A stretch of DNA of 64,000 bases from Actinernus sp. WN-2022 (GCA_030867875.1 JAOWCC010000577.1:72039012-72103011), one strand, 5' to 3'. Positions 1 through 11,890 are shown, counted from the first letter of the stretch. Program-made: numbers and translations. The notes: generated by a model not told the origin, from the sequence alone.

Positions 1-2379
1 CCCGATCTCCTACAGTAACACACAATTCTAGTAAAGGTTGTTGTAGTCAATTCTGTCCGGCTCTGTAGTGAACACCTAATATACCTACCTTTATTATGCA
101 AGCGGTGCCTCCCGCCCCCCAGTTTGAAGCTCGGTAGATACAGGTCGCCAAGCTGGTGCAACAAACTACAAAGCTACGGTACACCACACCACAGTGTCAG
201 ATTCCATACTTTTGAATTTTTAACGTTTTCTTGCCAGTTCACTTGTAAACCCTGAAGAAGGTTGGCCGTGCCAGCCGAAATATTGGTTATATAAATTACC
301 CATTACCGTATAATCAGCCTTTCTTCGTTGTTAAAGCTACGGTGGCAAATGCCTGGCTTTTGACGGCTAAAATTAAAGATTTTGGAATTGAAATGGAAAT
401 ATGCATGACTGATCATCTGTGCCTCTTCAAAATGGCTTGTGAGGTGATTTGAGAAAGTTCAAAGTGATTTTCAAGTCTTCTAGTGACCGGCTGACTGGCG
501 ACGAGGAAAGTTTGAATCAATAAATGAAAACGGAACCGAAAATTCACATTCATCTCGCTCAAACTGCTCATCAACAGCTGACATTGCAGTACAAGGTCAA
601 AATACTCGCAAAGTAAGCCACTTTTACTTTAAATTGCATTTTAGTTATTTTGTTTTTAATCCATGTGACCCGTTGCCGTGTGACTGCTGGACTTTCATTT
701 CAAGCGACGATATTTTCGTTCAGTTTTCTAGTTTTCGATTGTAAAGTTTATTCTTAGTTACTATACTAACTCGAAATTCTACATGTAATGTTAAGAAACG
801 AGCAGTAGTGATTTATCGGATTTAAAAACACAAGGGCGTAGCCCGAGTGTTTTTAGATTTGATAAAACACGCGCTGCGAGTTTATTGAACAGCTTCAAAA
901 ACGTTACTTCTAAAAGATAATATTTTTATTAGAAATTTAGATGAAAAGCAAATAATTACTTGTTTATAGCTACGTTGTGCGCAGTTGGAATACAGAGCGA
1001 AAATTTGGGTCCCATAATGTTAGGCCGGTTGCGTATGAATACCTGTGAGCCAAGGGGCATTTGTTTTCGAACACCATTGGTTGAAAAACCTTGAGTCTCA
1101 CCTTATGAACTGAGTTTCCCCTAAGAGTCTTTTTTAAGGATTTTCACTGTACGAGTGAGGGTCTTTATAAAGATCATGGTGAAGCTGGATTGGCTAGGAC
1201 GGTCTTTATTAGACTTTTCACTTTACGAGTATTCTTGTGTGCACACCAACACCTTACACAAGCACGACTAATTTAGATACACAGTTTGAATAGTGCTTTA
1301 TTACATTGAAGTGATACTGCTGTAGACGCAAGTGTAATATCAGTTATCAAACTCATAAATAATTAATGACATCAACATCCAATCAGGTCATCCCATTTTG
1401 GTGAGGTGCATGTACCTTGATATACAATGAAACTCCACTCCAATCAAATGACAGATGATATGAATCTTGATCTCCAATGAAACGCCAGATCAAGGTTGCT
1501 CCGATTATTTCAAGAACTATTTCAAACACGAATTGGAGTCTTTTATCAGGGGTTCCAAATATTGAGAAAACAAATGAAACCCGAGAGGAGTAGCCTCGAG
1601 GGTTTTATTGCTTTCGAAATATTTGGAATCCCAAAAATTACTGAAAACATGACTCTACATCTAGACATTTGATAAGTAAGATGCAGAATTCGTGTCCGTG
1701 CTTTATCGGATTTAGTTTGAAAATCCGATAAAGCACTGCCACCCATTCTGTATCTATTCCCTATTGATCGGCTTCCGAAACCTCCTGAATAGCTTTTAAA
1801 AACTAGTTTCTATTTACTATCAGCAAGGTTTATAGAATGATAAACATGTTTTTTTAATAATTCCATTTCATATTGAATTGTATTTATCTTGTATTATTTT
1901 TAGTGTTTTATGAACCTGGGTTCAGTCATTACCCTGCGAGCAGAGCCTTCTTCAACTGCATGAAAAGCGAGAAGAAAATAAGGCTGTGCATTATTCGTGT
2001 TGTTTTCCTATCGAGCATGTGCCAACGGGTATTTTCTCGTACCACTCTTACTCGGTCACTCAGTCAGCGTAACCTTCCTCCGCCATTGTTGCAGTGGGCT
2101 CAGGTTTGGTCAGCTTAAAACAAAAAAAGATACCGCGCGCTGATAAACCGAAAAAAAAAACGAATGTAGCCGAGCCTTCTTTTCTTCCCGTTTTTCATGC
2201 AGTTGAAGAAGACTGCAATCGTTCGGGAGAGCACTATATAGTAATGAGTGAGACTACAGGCTTCACACACTCGATATGTCTTTCGGAATACCTGTGGTAT
2301 TTAACGCTATTTTGTAAGCGCTCTCAGAAGAGTTCTATAAGAATAATAATAATAACGGATTAATCAGTGGCATTTCCAC
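1..2379. other. Non-coding, repeat-derived sequence
   Basis: No convincing coding region: the open frames here are short and resemble no family I know. There are several fold-back signals. A short hairpin around 1702-1737 has arms reading GCTTTATCGGATTT and its complement, and a looser inverted pair spans about 1550-1633. Around 250-300 a CCTGAAGAAGG segment resembles the 3' parts of some retroelements. Best read as decayed transposon sequence. Confidence 0.5.
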
Positions 2380-2580
2380 GAGGTGGCTCTTCATCCACTG
2401 ATGGGTCTACGATTTAAACTCCTTATCCAAGAAGAGGTGAAGGTCTAACCATTTGCAGCTCGTGAACGAAATTGTTTCACAAAGGCAGCACCTTCTACTC
2501 AGTTATTTTAAGACCCAGAGTGTTGGTCCGGCCGGGGTTTGAACCCAGTTCTTAGATTCGCTCTCTATGAATTATTTTTG
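2380..2580 (-). mobile_element. tRNA-derived SINE (first copy)
   Basis: Read on the minus strand, the stretch at about 2531-2550 gives a good RNA polymerase III B box (GGTTCAAACC). The rest of the element runs towards lower coordinates. The same body (a TACGATTTAA segment, 'ATCCAAGAAGA', 'ACCATTTGCAG', 'CAGTTATTTTAAG') recurs at 11690-11890, so this is an interspersed family and not a single tRNA gene. The tRNA-like 5' head is poorly preserved here. Assignment as a SINE rests on the B box, the shared body and my memory of similar cnidarian repeats. Confidence 0.6.
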
Positions 2581-3330
2581 CAGATACCTAACACAGAATC
2601 TTTAGAACTCAAATATTGATACCACAGTGATTAAGATAAGTTGTTTATTAGACGGCGAGTTTTATTGACAGTTGGAGAGCGTGTCAAACATATGTGGAGT
2701 TTGGGAAGCCTGTTGCAATACCACGCAATGGAAAATTGCACGTCACGTTTTTGTGATCACCTCCAAGCCTCACTTTGGCACAATATTTCCTCTCAACACT
2801 GAAGTGAGGCTTGGTGGTGATCACGCATGCGTGACTTCATCACACATAAGGCAATTAGCCATTTCGTAAACTGAGAAAGGACTGGGACCGAGAGTGTAAA
2901 CTTAAACGAATTTAAAAATAATATTTACAATTGATAACATGAATCCCAACATACGAAAGAAGATCACATCGAGTTTGAAGATGTTTGAGTAAATAAGAAT
3001 AGCAAGCTTTTGAAAAACACAAAAACACGAGAGCTCAGTATGGAGTGGGGGAGTCGGTGATCCCCCAAACCATTCTAAGCTCTTATTTTTTTGATTTTTG
3101 AAAGATCACCATCTAGCAAGAGCCCATAACCAAGAGCGATCTCCCATACTACCCCTATGCTACGGCATTTTCACAAGTTAGGTTATTTTTAGAACGGTTT
3201 TCCGCTATAATTGGGTTGCAATCATTCCCAAGGGAATAAAATCACAAAAGCGTAGCAGACGTGTTGTTGGTATAACAAAAGAAGCTGATGAGGCATCTTT
3301 TGTTTCTCCACGGGTGTAACCCACTAATTT
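2581..3330. repeat. Left arm of an inverted-repeat element split by a LINE
   Basis: About 2850-3200 is complementary, with gaps, to about 5800-6000 on the other side of the LINE. Matching islands include CAATTAGCCATTTCGTAAAC (left) against its near-complement near 5970, and GAGCCCATAACCAAGAGCG (left) against its near-complement near 5850. This suggests an older non-autonomous DNA element into which the LINE at 3331-5782 inserted. No gene seen. Outer ends and target duplication were not resolved. Confidence 0.4.
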
Positions 3331-5782
3331 TGTGCTGATCACTTTGCTGTCCACTGTCACTTGAATATTGAGAAACCATGCTTTACTAGAAAGACAGTCT
3401 ATTCCCGCAAACTTAGTTCCATCAGTATTGAGTCCTTGTCTGAGGATATGTGTGAGTCTGATCTTCTGTGTCATCAATCTAGTGATCTTAGCACTTTGGC
3501 TGATCAGTATGACAGTACGCTTTGTTCTCTTCTGGATAAATATGCGCCAATCGTACGACGTTGTGTGACTGTTCGTCCATCTGCCCCGTGGTACAATGAG
3601 CAGGTTGGGACTGAGAAGAACAAAAGGAGAAAACTCGAGAGAAAATGGCGAACATCTGGGTTTGACTGTGATCGGGAGAGGTATGTGTACCAATGCTCTG
3701 TTGTCAACAACCTCATAACTCAGCTCAAAACGTCCTACTATAAGGATATCATTACAAACAACTCGGGTGATCAAAAGGTTTTATTTCGAACTGTGAATAA
3801 GCTTCTCCAAAAAGTAGATGTCAAGCGCTATCCTCATACTGATTCGGATGGAGCCACGTTGGCTGATTGCTTTGCTGATTTCTTTACTCAGAAGATTGAG
3901 AAGTTACACCGTGAGTTAGATCTGAAGCAAGCCTCTAGGGTGTCTCCTATTACGAACACGTTAGCTACTGATGATTATAGATGTAATCTCTCCCAACTTT
4001 CTAATGTTGATCAGGCTGCTATACGCGTGTTCGTAGTGAAGATGGCAAAGAAATCGTGTAATTTGGATCCCCTTCCTGCTTCTGTAATGGAACACTGCAT
4101 TGACCTACTTCTCCCTACTATAACAAACATTGTCAACTTGTCGTTTATATCTGGGTGTATGCCGGATTCAATGAAGATAGCAGAACTATTGCCAACTCTT
4201 AAGAAGCCTGATGCTGACTTCAAGCTGTATCAAAACTTCAGGCCGATATCTAATCTAAAGATGGTTTCAAAGGTAGTCGAGAAGGCAGCTGCTGTGCAGC
4301 TGATTCATCACGTGTCATCTAACCATCTTGATGAATGGCTTCAGTCTGCATACAAGCTCTACCACTCAACTGAGACTGCCTTAGTTAGGGTCCAGAACGA
4401 TATAATGTTAGCCATTGACAACAAGAAATCTGTCCTCCTGCTGTTGTTGGACCTCTCAGCGGCTTTTGATACGGTGGACCATTCAATTCTCATATCAAGG
4501 CTGTCGAGTCGATTTGGCATTACGGGTTGTGCGCTTGCCTGGTTTGAATCATACCTTAGTTCCCGTTCATTCTATGTAAATGTTGATGGAAGTAAGTCAA
4601 GTGAACGTAGTTTGTCTTGTGGTGTGACCCAGGGGTCGGTATTGGGCCCACTGCTCTATTTACTCTATACTGCGCCTGTGGGGGATATCTTGAGGTCTCA
4701 CAATCTACTCTACCATCTCTATGCAGACGACACTCAATTGTACATTACATTTGATGCAGATTCAGAAATAGATGCATGCGCGGCAAGGTTAAAGGTGGAA
4801 AGATGTGTAAGGGACATTGATGACTGGATGGTTAACAACCGGCTACGATTGAATGATGACAAGACTGAGCTTATTGTTTTGAGCTCCCGGTTTAAACCAC
4901 GACCAAGTATTACATCTGTTGAAGTGGGTGATGATACGATCAGACACCGGTCTACTGTTCGTAACCTAGGCGTTATACTTGATGAGTCCATGTCCCACGG
5001 AGATCATGTCAGTAGCATATGTAAATCTGGACACTATCACCTTAGGAATATAGGGAAAATTAGGAAATACCTTGATGAAAAATCAACTGAAACTCTTATA
5101 CATGCGTTCGTTACTGCAAAACTAGATTATTGTAATTCACTTCTTCATGGACTCACTAAGCATCAATTAGATAGAATGCAGTCAGTATTAAATACAGCTG
5201 CTCGCATCGTTACACTTACACGTAAATATGATCACATAACCCCAGTTCTAATTAGATTGCACTGGCTGCCAGTCTCACAGCGCATAATTTTTAAGGTTTT
5301 ACTATTAGTTTATAAGGCCCTTAATGGCCTATCGCCACAATATATTACAGAACTACTCAAATATCGCCCTAATGTTCGCACGCTGCGCTCTACTGAACAG
5401 AAATTATTAGTCATTCCTAAGTCACGCACAGTCTCATATGGTGACAGAGCTTTTTCTGTAGTGGGTCCAAAAGTCTGGAATACATTACCGTTATCAATCC
5501 GCCTCTCACCAAATGTAGATATTTTTAAAAAGTCACTAAAGACACATCTTTTTAAACTAGCCTATAATTGATGTACAATATTTTAATTTGATTTGATTTT
5601 AATTTCTTACGTCATTGTCCATAGGGAAAATTTTTAGGTTGATTATTTTTAAAAATATTGTAAATAGGTTATTTCATTTTAGTTTTAATTATTCAATTCT
5701 TTATATAATATTCAATGTAAAGCGCCATGAAAAATTAGTTGATATGGCGCTATATAAATAAACTTATTATTATTATTAATTG
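3331..5782 (+). mobile_element. 5'-truncated CR1/L2-like LINE
   Basis: A non-LTR retrotransposon copy. It keeps the last residues of the endonuclease (an A-D-H motif where S-D-H is usual), the whole reverse transcriptase, the C-terminal region and a 3' UTR. The UTR ends in a short hairpin around GGCGCTATATAAATAA and an (ATT)n tail at 5762-5782, as in CR1/L2-type elements. Sequence before about 3330 does not read as endonuclease, so the copy is 5' truncated, the usual result of incomplete target-primed reverse transcription. Confidence 0.85.
3361..5571 (+). CDS. LINE ORF2 reverse transcriptase (partial)
   Basis: An uninterrupted 736-codon frame, open a few codons upstream as far as a TAA. It encodes a non-LTR reverse transcriptase that would copy its RNA at a nicked chromosomal site. 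Visible motifs: 'NFRPISNL' (RT motif 1 region), 'LLDLSAAFDTVDH' carrying the first catalytic Asp, 'GVTQGSVLGPLLY', and 'YADDTQLY' carrying the catalytic Asp pair. The C-terminus ends in the usual 'VVGPKVWNTLPLSIR...FKKSLKTHLF' block. The first residue listed comes from TTG and is not a true start, because the natural start with the endonuclease is missing. The absence of stops over 2.2 kb implies recent insertion. Confidence 0.9.
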   Translation: MNIEKPCFTRKTVYSRKLSSISIESLSEDMCESDLLCHQSSDLSTLADQYDSTLCSLLDKYAPIVRRCVTVRPSAPWYNEQVGTEKNKRRKLERKWRTSGFDCDRERYVYQCSVVNNLITQLKTSYYKDIITNNSGDQKVLFRTVNKLLQKVDVKRYPHTDSDGATLADCFADFFTQKIEKLHRELDLKQASRVSPITNTLATDDYRCNLSQLSNVDQAAIRVFVVKMAKKSCNLDPLPASVMEHCIDLLLPTITNIVNLSFISGCMPDSMKIAELLPTLKKPDADFKLYQNFRPISNLKMVSKVVEKAAAVQLIHHVSSNHLDEWLQSAYKLYHSTETALVRVQNDIMLAIDNKKSVLLLLLDLSAAFDTVDHSILISRLSSRFGITGCALAWFESYLSSRSFYVNVDGSKSSERSLSCGVTQGSVLGPLLYLLYTAPVGDILRSHNLLYHLYADDTQLYITFDADSEIDACAARLKVERCVRDIDDWMVNNRLRLNDDKTELIVLSSRFKPRPSITSVEVGDDTIRHRSTVRNLGVILDESMSHGDHVSSICKSGHYHLRNIGKIRKYLDEKSTETLIHAFVTAKLDYCNSLLHGLTKHQLDRMQSVLNTAARIVTLTRKYDHITPVLIRLHWLPVSQRIIFKVLLLVYKALNGLSPQYITELLKYRPNVRTLRSTEQKLLVIPKSRTVSYGDRAFSVVGPKVWNTLPLSIRLSPNVDIFKKSLKTHLFKLAYN

Positions 5783-7552
5783 ACGGCAAAAATAATCTAA
5801 AATAGCGCAACTTGTGAAAACGCATATCTATATAAGAGATATGGACGCTCTTGGTTATGCATATGGGCTCTTGCATCTAGTTAACGTTGAACCAAACGTC
5901 CCCAAACTCAGTCAACACACTAATTTTGATGTGATATTTCTTGCAGCGGGGTTTATGCTTTTTCGTTTACGAAATGACTAATTGGATTGGACTACACTGA
6001 GATGTTGCGTAAGCGGAGAAAAATCGCTGTAATTTCCCAACTACCTCATCAAAGCTTCAAAATATAAGCAGGCCAATCAATAGTTTGGTAGAGTTTTTGC
6101 TATACGTGATTGGATGTGATTTATATACTGTTCTGGATGCGGTATAAACAATCCCAGGGAGTGGGGTGAATACAAACGCTCCTAATCAGCGCTAATTAAA
6201 CAAGAAAAACACAGGTTTAGTACTAGTGTTAAAACACTATTTAGTGTAACTGTTCACGGATAAAATGACTACGCTCCAGAGCAGATTTCGTATGAGTAGG
6301 ACAAACTACGGCTTGTCCGTAGCCTTACCGTAACCGTACTGTGACTTACGGTACCGTAACTCTGTAAGTTTGGTTGGACGAGAAAGACAAAAACTGGGAA
6401 AACGATTTCAATGTCTCGGCATGTCGTACAGTAACTTTGCCGTAACTTGCCCACTTATACCAAATTCGCTCTATTTTATTCCCAAGGTGTTACCATCCCC
6501 CGATTTGCATAAAATCAGGAATTCGAACGACCAGTTTCTATCCTGCACCAGTCACGTTTTCTCCATTGTAGATCCGTTTAATCGTCTTATGAATGAACTT
6601 TATTTACCCTCGGATAATAATAATACAACACATAGGTGCTAGTCAAGCATAGCTACGTTAAGCTACTAAAATTATAACTACAAAGTTATGGCTTTCTAAG
6701 TGAATAGAATATTACAATAAGTGACAGCTACTAAACTAATAAATACGTAGCATAAAATATCGAATTTACGTAGAGTTAAATCTAAAGTTGCAGGTGATTG
6801 CTAAAAAAACAAGTATAACAGTTTTAAAATGCCTTTTTAAGAAATCGAAGTTTAACTTGCGAATTTGAAACAGGCAATATTTTGTAGCCTGCTTAGTTAA
6901 TCTGGCAGATTGTTATAGTTGCCATGTATTTCAGTGAGTTCTTGCCAACGTTCGTAGTACCCCATAAATTAGAGCTGTTACAGTTTCTATAATAAATAAG
7001 ATCACTTATATACGCTGGCGCTAACTTATGGAGTATTTTATATATTAAAATAACAATATACTGTATTCTACGCGCGACGCGTTTTATGTCCTTTTTTTAT
7101 TATAGGAGTACAGTATAATCGGCACTGGATCTGTCATCATAGATACTCCTCAGTGCACGCTCATTGACCTTCTCAAACTTGTTTGAGTCTCTCAGGAAAA
7201 TGACTTATTTCACAACCCAACAGTTCGATAAAAGCGATCTCCATCACCTAGGTCGACATTTCGTTTTTCAGTCTCAGGCAATAAAACCCGGAAACCATGT
7301 TTAAGCATAGACTTTTGACATGCAAGATACAGAAGGAATGATTATATAGTTCACACTTGTGCTTGCTTGCTTGAGCCGAGGGGATCTAGGTACCGCCTAG
7401 GAACTCATTTATTAACTCGCACTATAACTCTACATTAATAGACCCCTTTTGTTACAAAGGAAATGAAAACACACTGAATTTATGCGCGAATCAAACTATT
7501 TGTTTTCATGGAACACAACCTTAGCCTTCCCCATTAATTAATAATTTCACCT
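5783..7552. other. Non-coding; right arm of the split inverted repeat
   Basis: The first roughly 220 bases pair with 2850-3200 across the LINE. Further right I see only short spurious frames, a patch rich in TACGG/CCGTA words at 6300-6440, and AT-rich sequence. No exon, RNA gene or recognisable element was supported. Confidence 0.5.
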
Positions 7553-8200
7553 TTACTTTTCATAGCCACCAAACCACATTTCTGAAGTGGCACTATCACT
7601 GGCAGAGCAGCGGAAATTTGGGTTGATGGACGCATACAGGCCGAAGTTGTCCTCGCTGTACACGTGACCCGATGTCGCTCCGAACTCACATGAAACTGCG
7701 CTACTGTCATGGTGAAGAATCTGGTTGTTCGTCAGTTGCCAGAAAGGAACGGTTACTCCAACTCCTTCATGCCCGCGAACATTGATGTACTCAACTCGCT
7801 TACAAACGTTAATACCGATAAAGGTCAATGGATCAAGGTCCACGAACTTGGCACGCAGGTAGTCTCGGTAGTCCACGTGGTCAGATGATGTGCTGCACGT
7901 GACACGCCAGTGTGTGGACTGTGTTTTTAATTGTTGCATATGCCCAAGTGACATTCGGTACATGTTCATGTTAGGGGAGGTGTTATTAACGGGAAGATTC
8001 ATGTTTAGCGGCTTCTTGAATGCTGGGTTGCTATCTTGGAACCTGTATTCCATGCGGTGAGACAGCACAAGGGTCCACGCTGAACCAAGTTCGTATTCGA
8101 GATCACAGTAGACCATAACACGCTGACTGGTAGTCGTGTAGATGGGATAGATGCCATTCTTGGATTCACCATTCTTGAGGTGGTCAAGGCAGGATCTTTG
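7553..8200 (-). CDS. Fibrinogen-like terminal exon, skeletal organic matrix protein 5-like
   Basis: A minus-strand coding exon ending in a stop. It has the shape of a fibrinogen-related C-terminal domain: it opens with R-S-C-L-D-H-L, followed by 'GIYPIY', 'VMVYCDLE' and 'SAWTLVLS', and carries internal Cys pairs. The segments 'YRMSLGHMQQLKTQSTHWR', 'VDYRDYLR', 'VCKRVEYINVRGH' and 'YSEDNFGLY' match what I remember of the coral 'uncharacterized skeletal organic matrix protein 5' family, secreted proteins found in coral skeleton. The frame stays open to 8218, but an AG acceptor candidate lies at 8200/8201, just before the QRSCLD segment, so I take the exon to start there. Minus-strand PAN exons lie far upstream (13-44 kb) and could belong to the same gene or to duplicates of it. 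Function in this animal is inferred. Confidence 0.75.
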   Translation of the reverse strand, partial: QRSCLDHLKNGESKNGIYPIYTTTSQRVMVYCDLEYELGSAWTLVLSHRMEYRFQDSNPAFKKPLNMNLPVNNTSPNMNMYRMSLGHMQQLKTQSTHWRVTCSTSSDHVDYRDYLRAKFVDLDPLTFIGINVCKRVEYINVRGHEGVGVTVPFWQLTNNQILHHDSSAVSCEFGATSGHVYSEDNFGLYASINPNFRCSASDSATSEMWFGGYEK

Positions 8201-8344
8201 CTGTTCAAAAAGATGCATTACAAACTATGTTTTTTTCTTATTCTGTCTCAGTGTATTTACTTAGCCAGGGGCCAACATAAGAAAACTTTTACATGACGTG
8301 TGCTTTACAAGTCTGGCAATTGTTTAAACGCCGCAAAACAAAGG
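8201..8344. other. Presumed intron sequence
   Basis: Sequence upstream, on the minus strand, of the fibrinogen-like exon. A weak pyrimidine tract precedes the acceptor. Nothing else visible. Confidence 0.35.
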
Positions 8345-8517
8345 CTAGACTTCAGCCTAGTCCCAAAGCCTTCTGGTTGGTATTTCGTCTGAACAGCCCA
8401 TTGTTGCCAGAAGTTGGTAAGCCGTGACGTCACAAACCAGTACAAACCACAGGGATCCCATTAACCCACTTAGACAAAATACCAGCCAGAAGGCCTTGGG
8501 ACTAGCCTGGCTAGACT
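8345..8517. repeat. Short inverted-repeat element (MITE-like)
   Basis: Arms of about 45 bp face each other: GCCTAGTCCCAAAGCCTTCT on the left and its near-complement AGAAGGCCTTGGGACTAG on the right. About 80 bp lie between them, and there is no coding capacity. Target duplication not resolved. Confidence 0.6.
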
Positions 8518-8589
8518 TGTAAACCACACGTGCAAGTTGGTACCAGGCCGTAACAGCGCTGCGCATATTTCAATGTTTTAAATAATGAT

Positions 8590-9055
8590 TCACCTAAGAA
8601 GTAAAGTAAAATACAATAGACTTCAGCAATTAGCATATCGTCACAGACGATTTTGCTAGAATATGCCTCAAGTGCTGTCTGAGATGTTTACAGTCAACGT
8701 TACAAGCGAAAATTGTACGAAACGGTATGCCTTTCAATAGCCGCTCCCAGGCTATGGAACAAACTGCCTTATGATATAAGGAGTGCAGTTTCAGTGGAGA
8801 TTTTTAAAAAACAGTTAAAAACGTATTTATTCATAGAAGCTTATAAATCTTGACTCATTGTTTAGAAGTTATTAACTATATTTTAACTGTATCGGTTAGT
8901 AGTTTATTAGTTTCATTATAGTAGTTTTTTTTTTTTTAGAGTTTGTATTATAGTAGGTTTTAGCTGCAGATTTTTATTACTATTGTAAAGCGCTCTGGGC
9001 AATTAATGGAGCTAGCGCTATATCAAATTAAATTATTATTATTATTATTATTATG
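8590..9055 (+). mobile_element. LINE 3'-end fragment (CR1/L2-like)
   Basis: The plus strand from about 8735 encodes the C-terminal tail typical of these LINEs: 'PLFNSRSQ'-like residues, then 'LWNKLPYDIRSAVSVEIFKKQLKTYLF' in pieces, and a stop near 8852. A 3' UTR follows with an AGCGCTATATCAAAT hairpin and an (ATT)n tail at 9033-9052. Everything upstream of the tail is missing. The stretch at 8650-8690 is also the unoccupied counterpart of the TTAA element at 61703-62954. Confidence 0.75.
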
Positions 9056-9448
9056 CTGCTGACCATTTTTTCTGTGAAAACGTAAAGAAAACACCATCTA
9101 CAATATTGGACAAAATTGTTGACACATTTTCGATTTTGGTAAATTTTTGACAATTTTCTACCGACCCCTCCCTTCCTCCTCCCGATTCAACATTGAGCCG
9201 GGGGAAGGGGTATAGAGATTAAAATGTGATTTTCTTCCGTTTTTAAGTTCGAATTGGATGTGCCAACCAATTTTGCCCACGATTGTAGGCAATGGTAAAG
9301 GGAGAAAACAAAGGATATTTGAATCACAAATTTGATAACATTCCTGATATACGTATTTCTCCAAAATCAAACCATAGTTAGTTTAATCAAAAATAACTTC
9401 AGAAATGATCTACTGAAAGTGCATTACTTCGATGGTCTTCTATTTAAT
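9056..9448. other. Non-coding sequence
   Basis: AT-rich sequence with a pyrimidine-rich patch at 9165-9205. The minus-strand open frame here resembles no family I recognise, and no repeat was delimited. Confidence 0.4.
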
Positions 9449-9996
9449 TTAAAGTGCACCTAACCCCTTTTACAATTTTTATACATATGAATCTTTGAAA
9501 GGTTTTGAGTACTTCTGCGAAGACATTTTTGGCTTACAGAGAATACTCTATGTTCTATGCTTGTTTGAAATGGTGAAAATTTGACCTTTCCTGACCCATG
9601 ACCGCCTAAGAAAAAGCCTAGGTCGATTCTTGATTTTACGTCACCTCATTAATGCATTATTCTCCATGGCGCCTTTCTATCACAACAACATCGATATATA
9701 GATAATATACACAGTCTGTGAGTTGTTAGTAAAGAAAACAGTTATTTTAGACAAGCTGCTAAATATTTATTCAAATTATTGCAAAGTGGAATGAATTAGA
9801 TGACGTAAGATCAAGAATCGACCCAGTCTTTTTCTTAGGCGGTCATGGGTCAGGAAAGGTCAAATTTTCACCATTTCAAACAAGCATAGAACATAGAGTA
9901 TTCTATGTTAAGCCAAAACTTTCTTCACAGAAGTACTCAAAACCTTTCAAAGATTCATATGTATAAAAATTGCAAAATGGGTTAGGTGCACTTTAA
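9449..9996. mobile_element. Inverted-repeat MITE, about 550 bp
   Basis: Ends TTAAAGTGCACCTAACCC on the left and GGGTTAGGTGCACTTTAA on the right. The complementary arms run about 190-220 bp each and include AAAATTTGACCTTTCCTGACC and GGTCAGGAAAGGTCAAATTT. The middle is about 130 bp. The TTAA-like edges leave the exact target duplication ambiguous. No coding capacity. The middle shares an ATTAATGCATTATTCTCCATGG word with the inverted-repeat element at 52258-52587. Confidence 0.8.
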
Positions 9997-11689
9997 GAGT
10001 ATCAACCAATGAAATTGCGAGAAAGAAGATTAGAAAATGAACACATTTTTACATTTCTTGCCGTTTATCCCTTTCCTTCTTATCCGGAGCATTACTTTAT
10101 TAATATAGGTAATATCATGGTTTGTATTTGATATAACTTCACACTCCACTCCACACGTGCCAAACTCAATGTCAACTGAAGCTTTTCACACCGCAGTAAT
10201 ACGTCACGCGCATGCGCTTTCGTTGAGCCCAGATCGCTCAAACAACTTCCATGCGAGTTTCCAACATATTTCCATAGTATTTCCAAAAGTACTTCCATTA
10301 TATTTCCATACGTTGGAAGTGTGCAAAACATGGAAATTTCATTTTTTGTCCACATTTCTTTGGTAGTGTCAAACAACAGTCACAATGGGTCTTTTGCAGG
10401 AAAATAACCACGTGGTTGTATTTGATGGCAACGAAATTGAAACTTCCTTTATTATTATTCGGCGCTTCGTATTATCCATGGGCACGAACTTCCTTTCGTA
10501 GAACAAGAGGCTGTACCAGCCTTTACTTGGGCCATATGGAATTGCAACAAGGAATAGTTGGTACAACTTTGCAGGTTCGATTTAAAAACGTATTTTACAC
10601 TTGCAATTTTTGTAGCCTTTGAGAGAATAATAAATGATTTTAGATTCTTTTTACAAGAGTTACATACAAAAATTATTTTGAAAAATATTTGTGATTCTTT
10701 GTCTCCAGAGAAGCCATATAATAAGAATATTGTATTAGTCATATAAAAAGAATCCTAGTTTAGAGTGCCTGTGATGAGAACAGCCATGGAAAGCGGAAAG
10801 CAAATTGCAGCCATGTTAATTTGTAACATTAACAGTGGCTAGTCATGTGTTTGAGACAATATACATGTGGCAACACAAGACCAGTGATAATATAGTGAAA
10901 ACGAATGATTAATTCCATCATGCTCTGCTGTTATGAGACTTACAACTCTTTACCAAACAAGTTTCATTTCACATGGTTCAAGGCATGGTTTTCAGGGAAG
11001 AATACAAGAGGCCAAGTAAAACCTCAACAACAAGTCTTTAAAATAACACATGAATGTTCCTTTGAACTTCCTCCCAGTAATTTAGCATTCAGTTTTGCAC
11101 TGTATCAGTAGCTTTGCATATTTACTGGCATCTACTACAGCAGTGTTATGCATGTATCAGTGGCTTCCCCCTGGCGTCAACTCCCAGGTACCCTGGGGAT
11201 TTGTCCAAATGCCCAATCAAACCCATCATATCAAATCTCCTTGTATGGGGCACAGCAATTAGTAAAAATTCATACAAGGTCGTTCCCCTTGGTTCCTGAT
11301 CCATGAACCAAAGTGAGCTTTTCCCCTTCACAAATGGGCAGTTAACAAATAATTAATTCTGACTGGTTCCCATGGATCCACCCCTGATGGAAGCTGCTGA
11401 TACATGCATTATTTACCCATCCATTTACAACAACAACAAAAAAGATTTTTTTTAATGCAGCAGTCATGATTATGTTTTATGTAGTATGTAATCTACTAGA
11501 TTTAGCCTGTATATTAATATATGAAATGTATATAGTGGCACCAAGGGAACTAGTACTAGTACTACTACTACTAACAGAGGAGATTGTCAATGTATTTAGC
11601 ATGGTATTGCTATAATTGGGGACAAATTCATTTACTCTATTATTATCTATACGACTATATAATTCTACTACACTTGCGGGTCGGTCACT
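9997..11689. other. Non-coding, no supported gene
   Basis: Several overlapping open frames of 60-95 codons occur on both strands between 10092 and 11331, but none shows a domain, a signal peptide or a codon bias separating it from chance. A simple CTAGTACTAGTACTACTACT repeat lies near 11550-11570. Probably intron or intergenic sequence of the minus-strand host gene. Confidence 0.4.
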
Positions 11690-11890
11690 ACCAGAGATTT
11701 GGTTGCATTCTCAGTGTCGGCCTACGATTTAACATTGTGATCCAAGAAGACACGAAGGTAACCATTTGCAGATGTCAGAGCAAAGGCAGTACCAGCTTTC
11801 CCATGCAGTTATTTTAAGGTCCTACATCAGGATTTGAAATTTGAACCCACTACCTCTGCACAACAGACTGACACTTAACCACTGAGTTTA
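11690..11890 (-). mobile_element. tRNA-derived SINE (second copy)
   Basis: Second member of the family seen at 2380-2580. Read on the minus strand, the right end gives an A-box-like head (complement of ACTTAACCACTGAGTTTA) and then a B-box-like segment (complement of ATTTGAACCC). The body shares 'ACGATTTAAC', 'ATCCAAGAAGA', 'ACCATTTGCAG' and 'GCAGTTATTTTAAGG' with the first copy. It is a transposed SINE and not a functional tRNA gene. Confidence 0.7.

Noticed and set aside
2531..2550. Stand-alone tRNA gene from the B-box-like match
   Set aside because: No complete cloverleaf, and the surrounding body recurs at 11690-11890, so it is a SINE.
3205..3774. 189-codon minus-strand gene
   Set aside because: It overlaps the LINE reverse-transcriptase frame on the opposite strand and shows no domain.
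10092..11331. Several 60-95 codon frames as host exons
   Set aside because: No domain, no conserved pattern, overlapping on both strands, as expected by chance.
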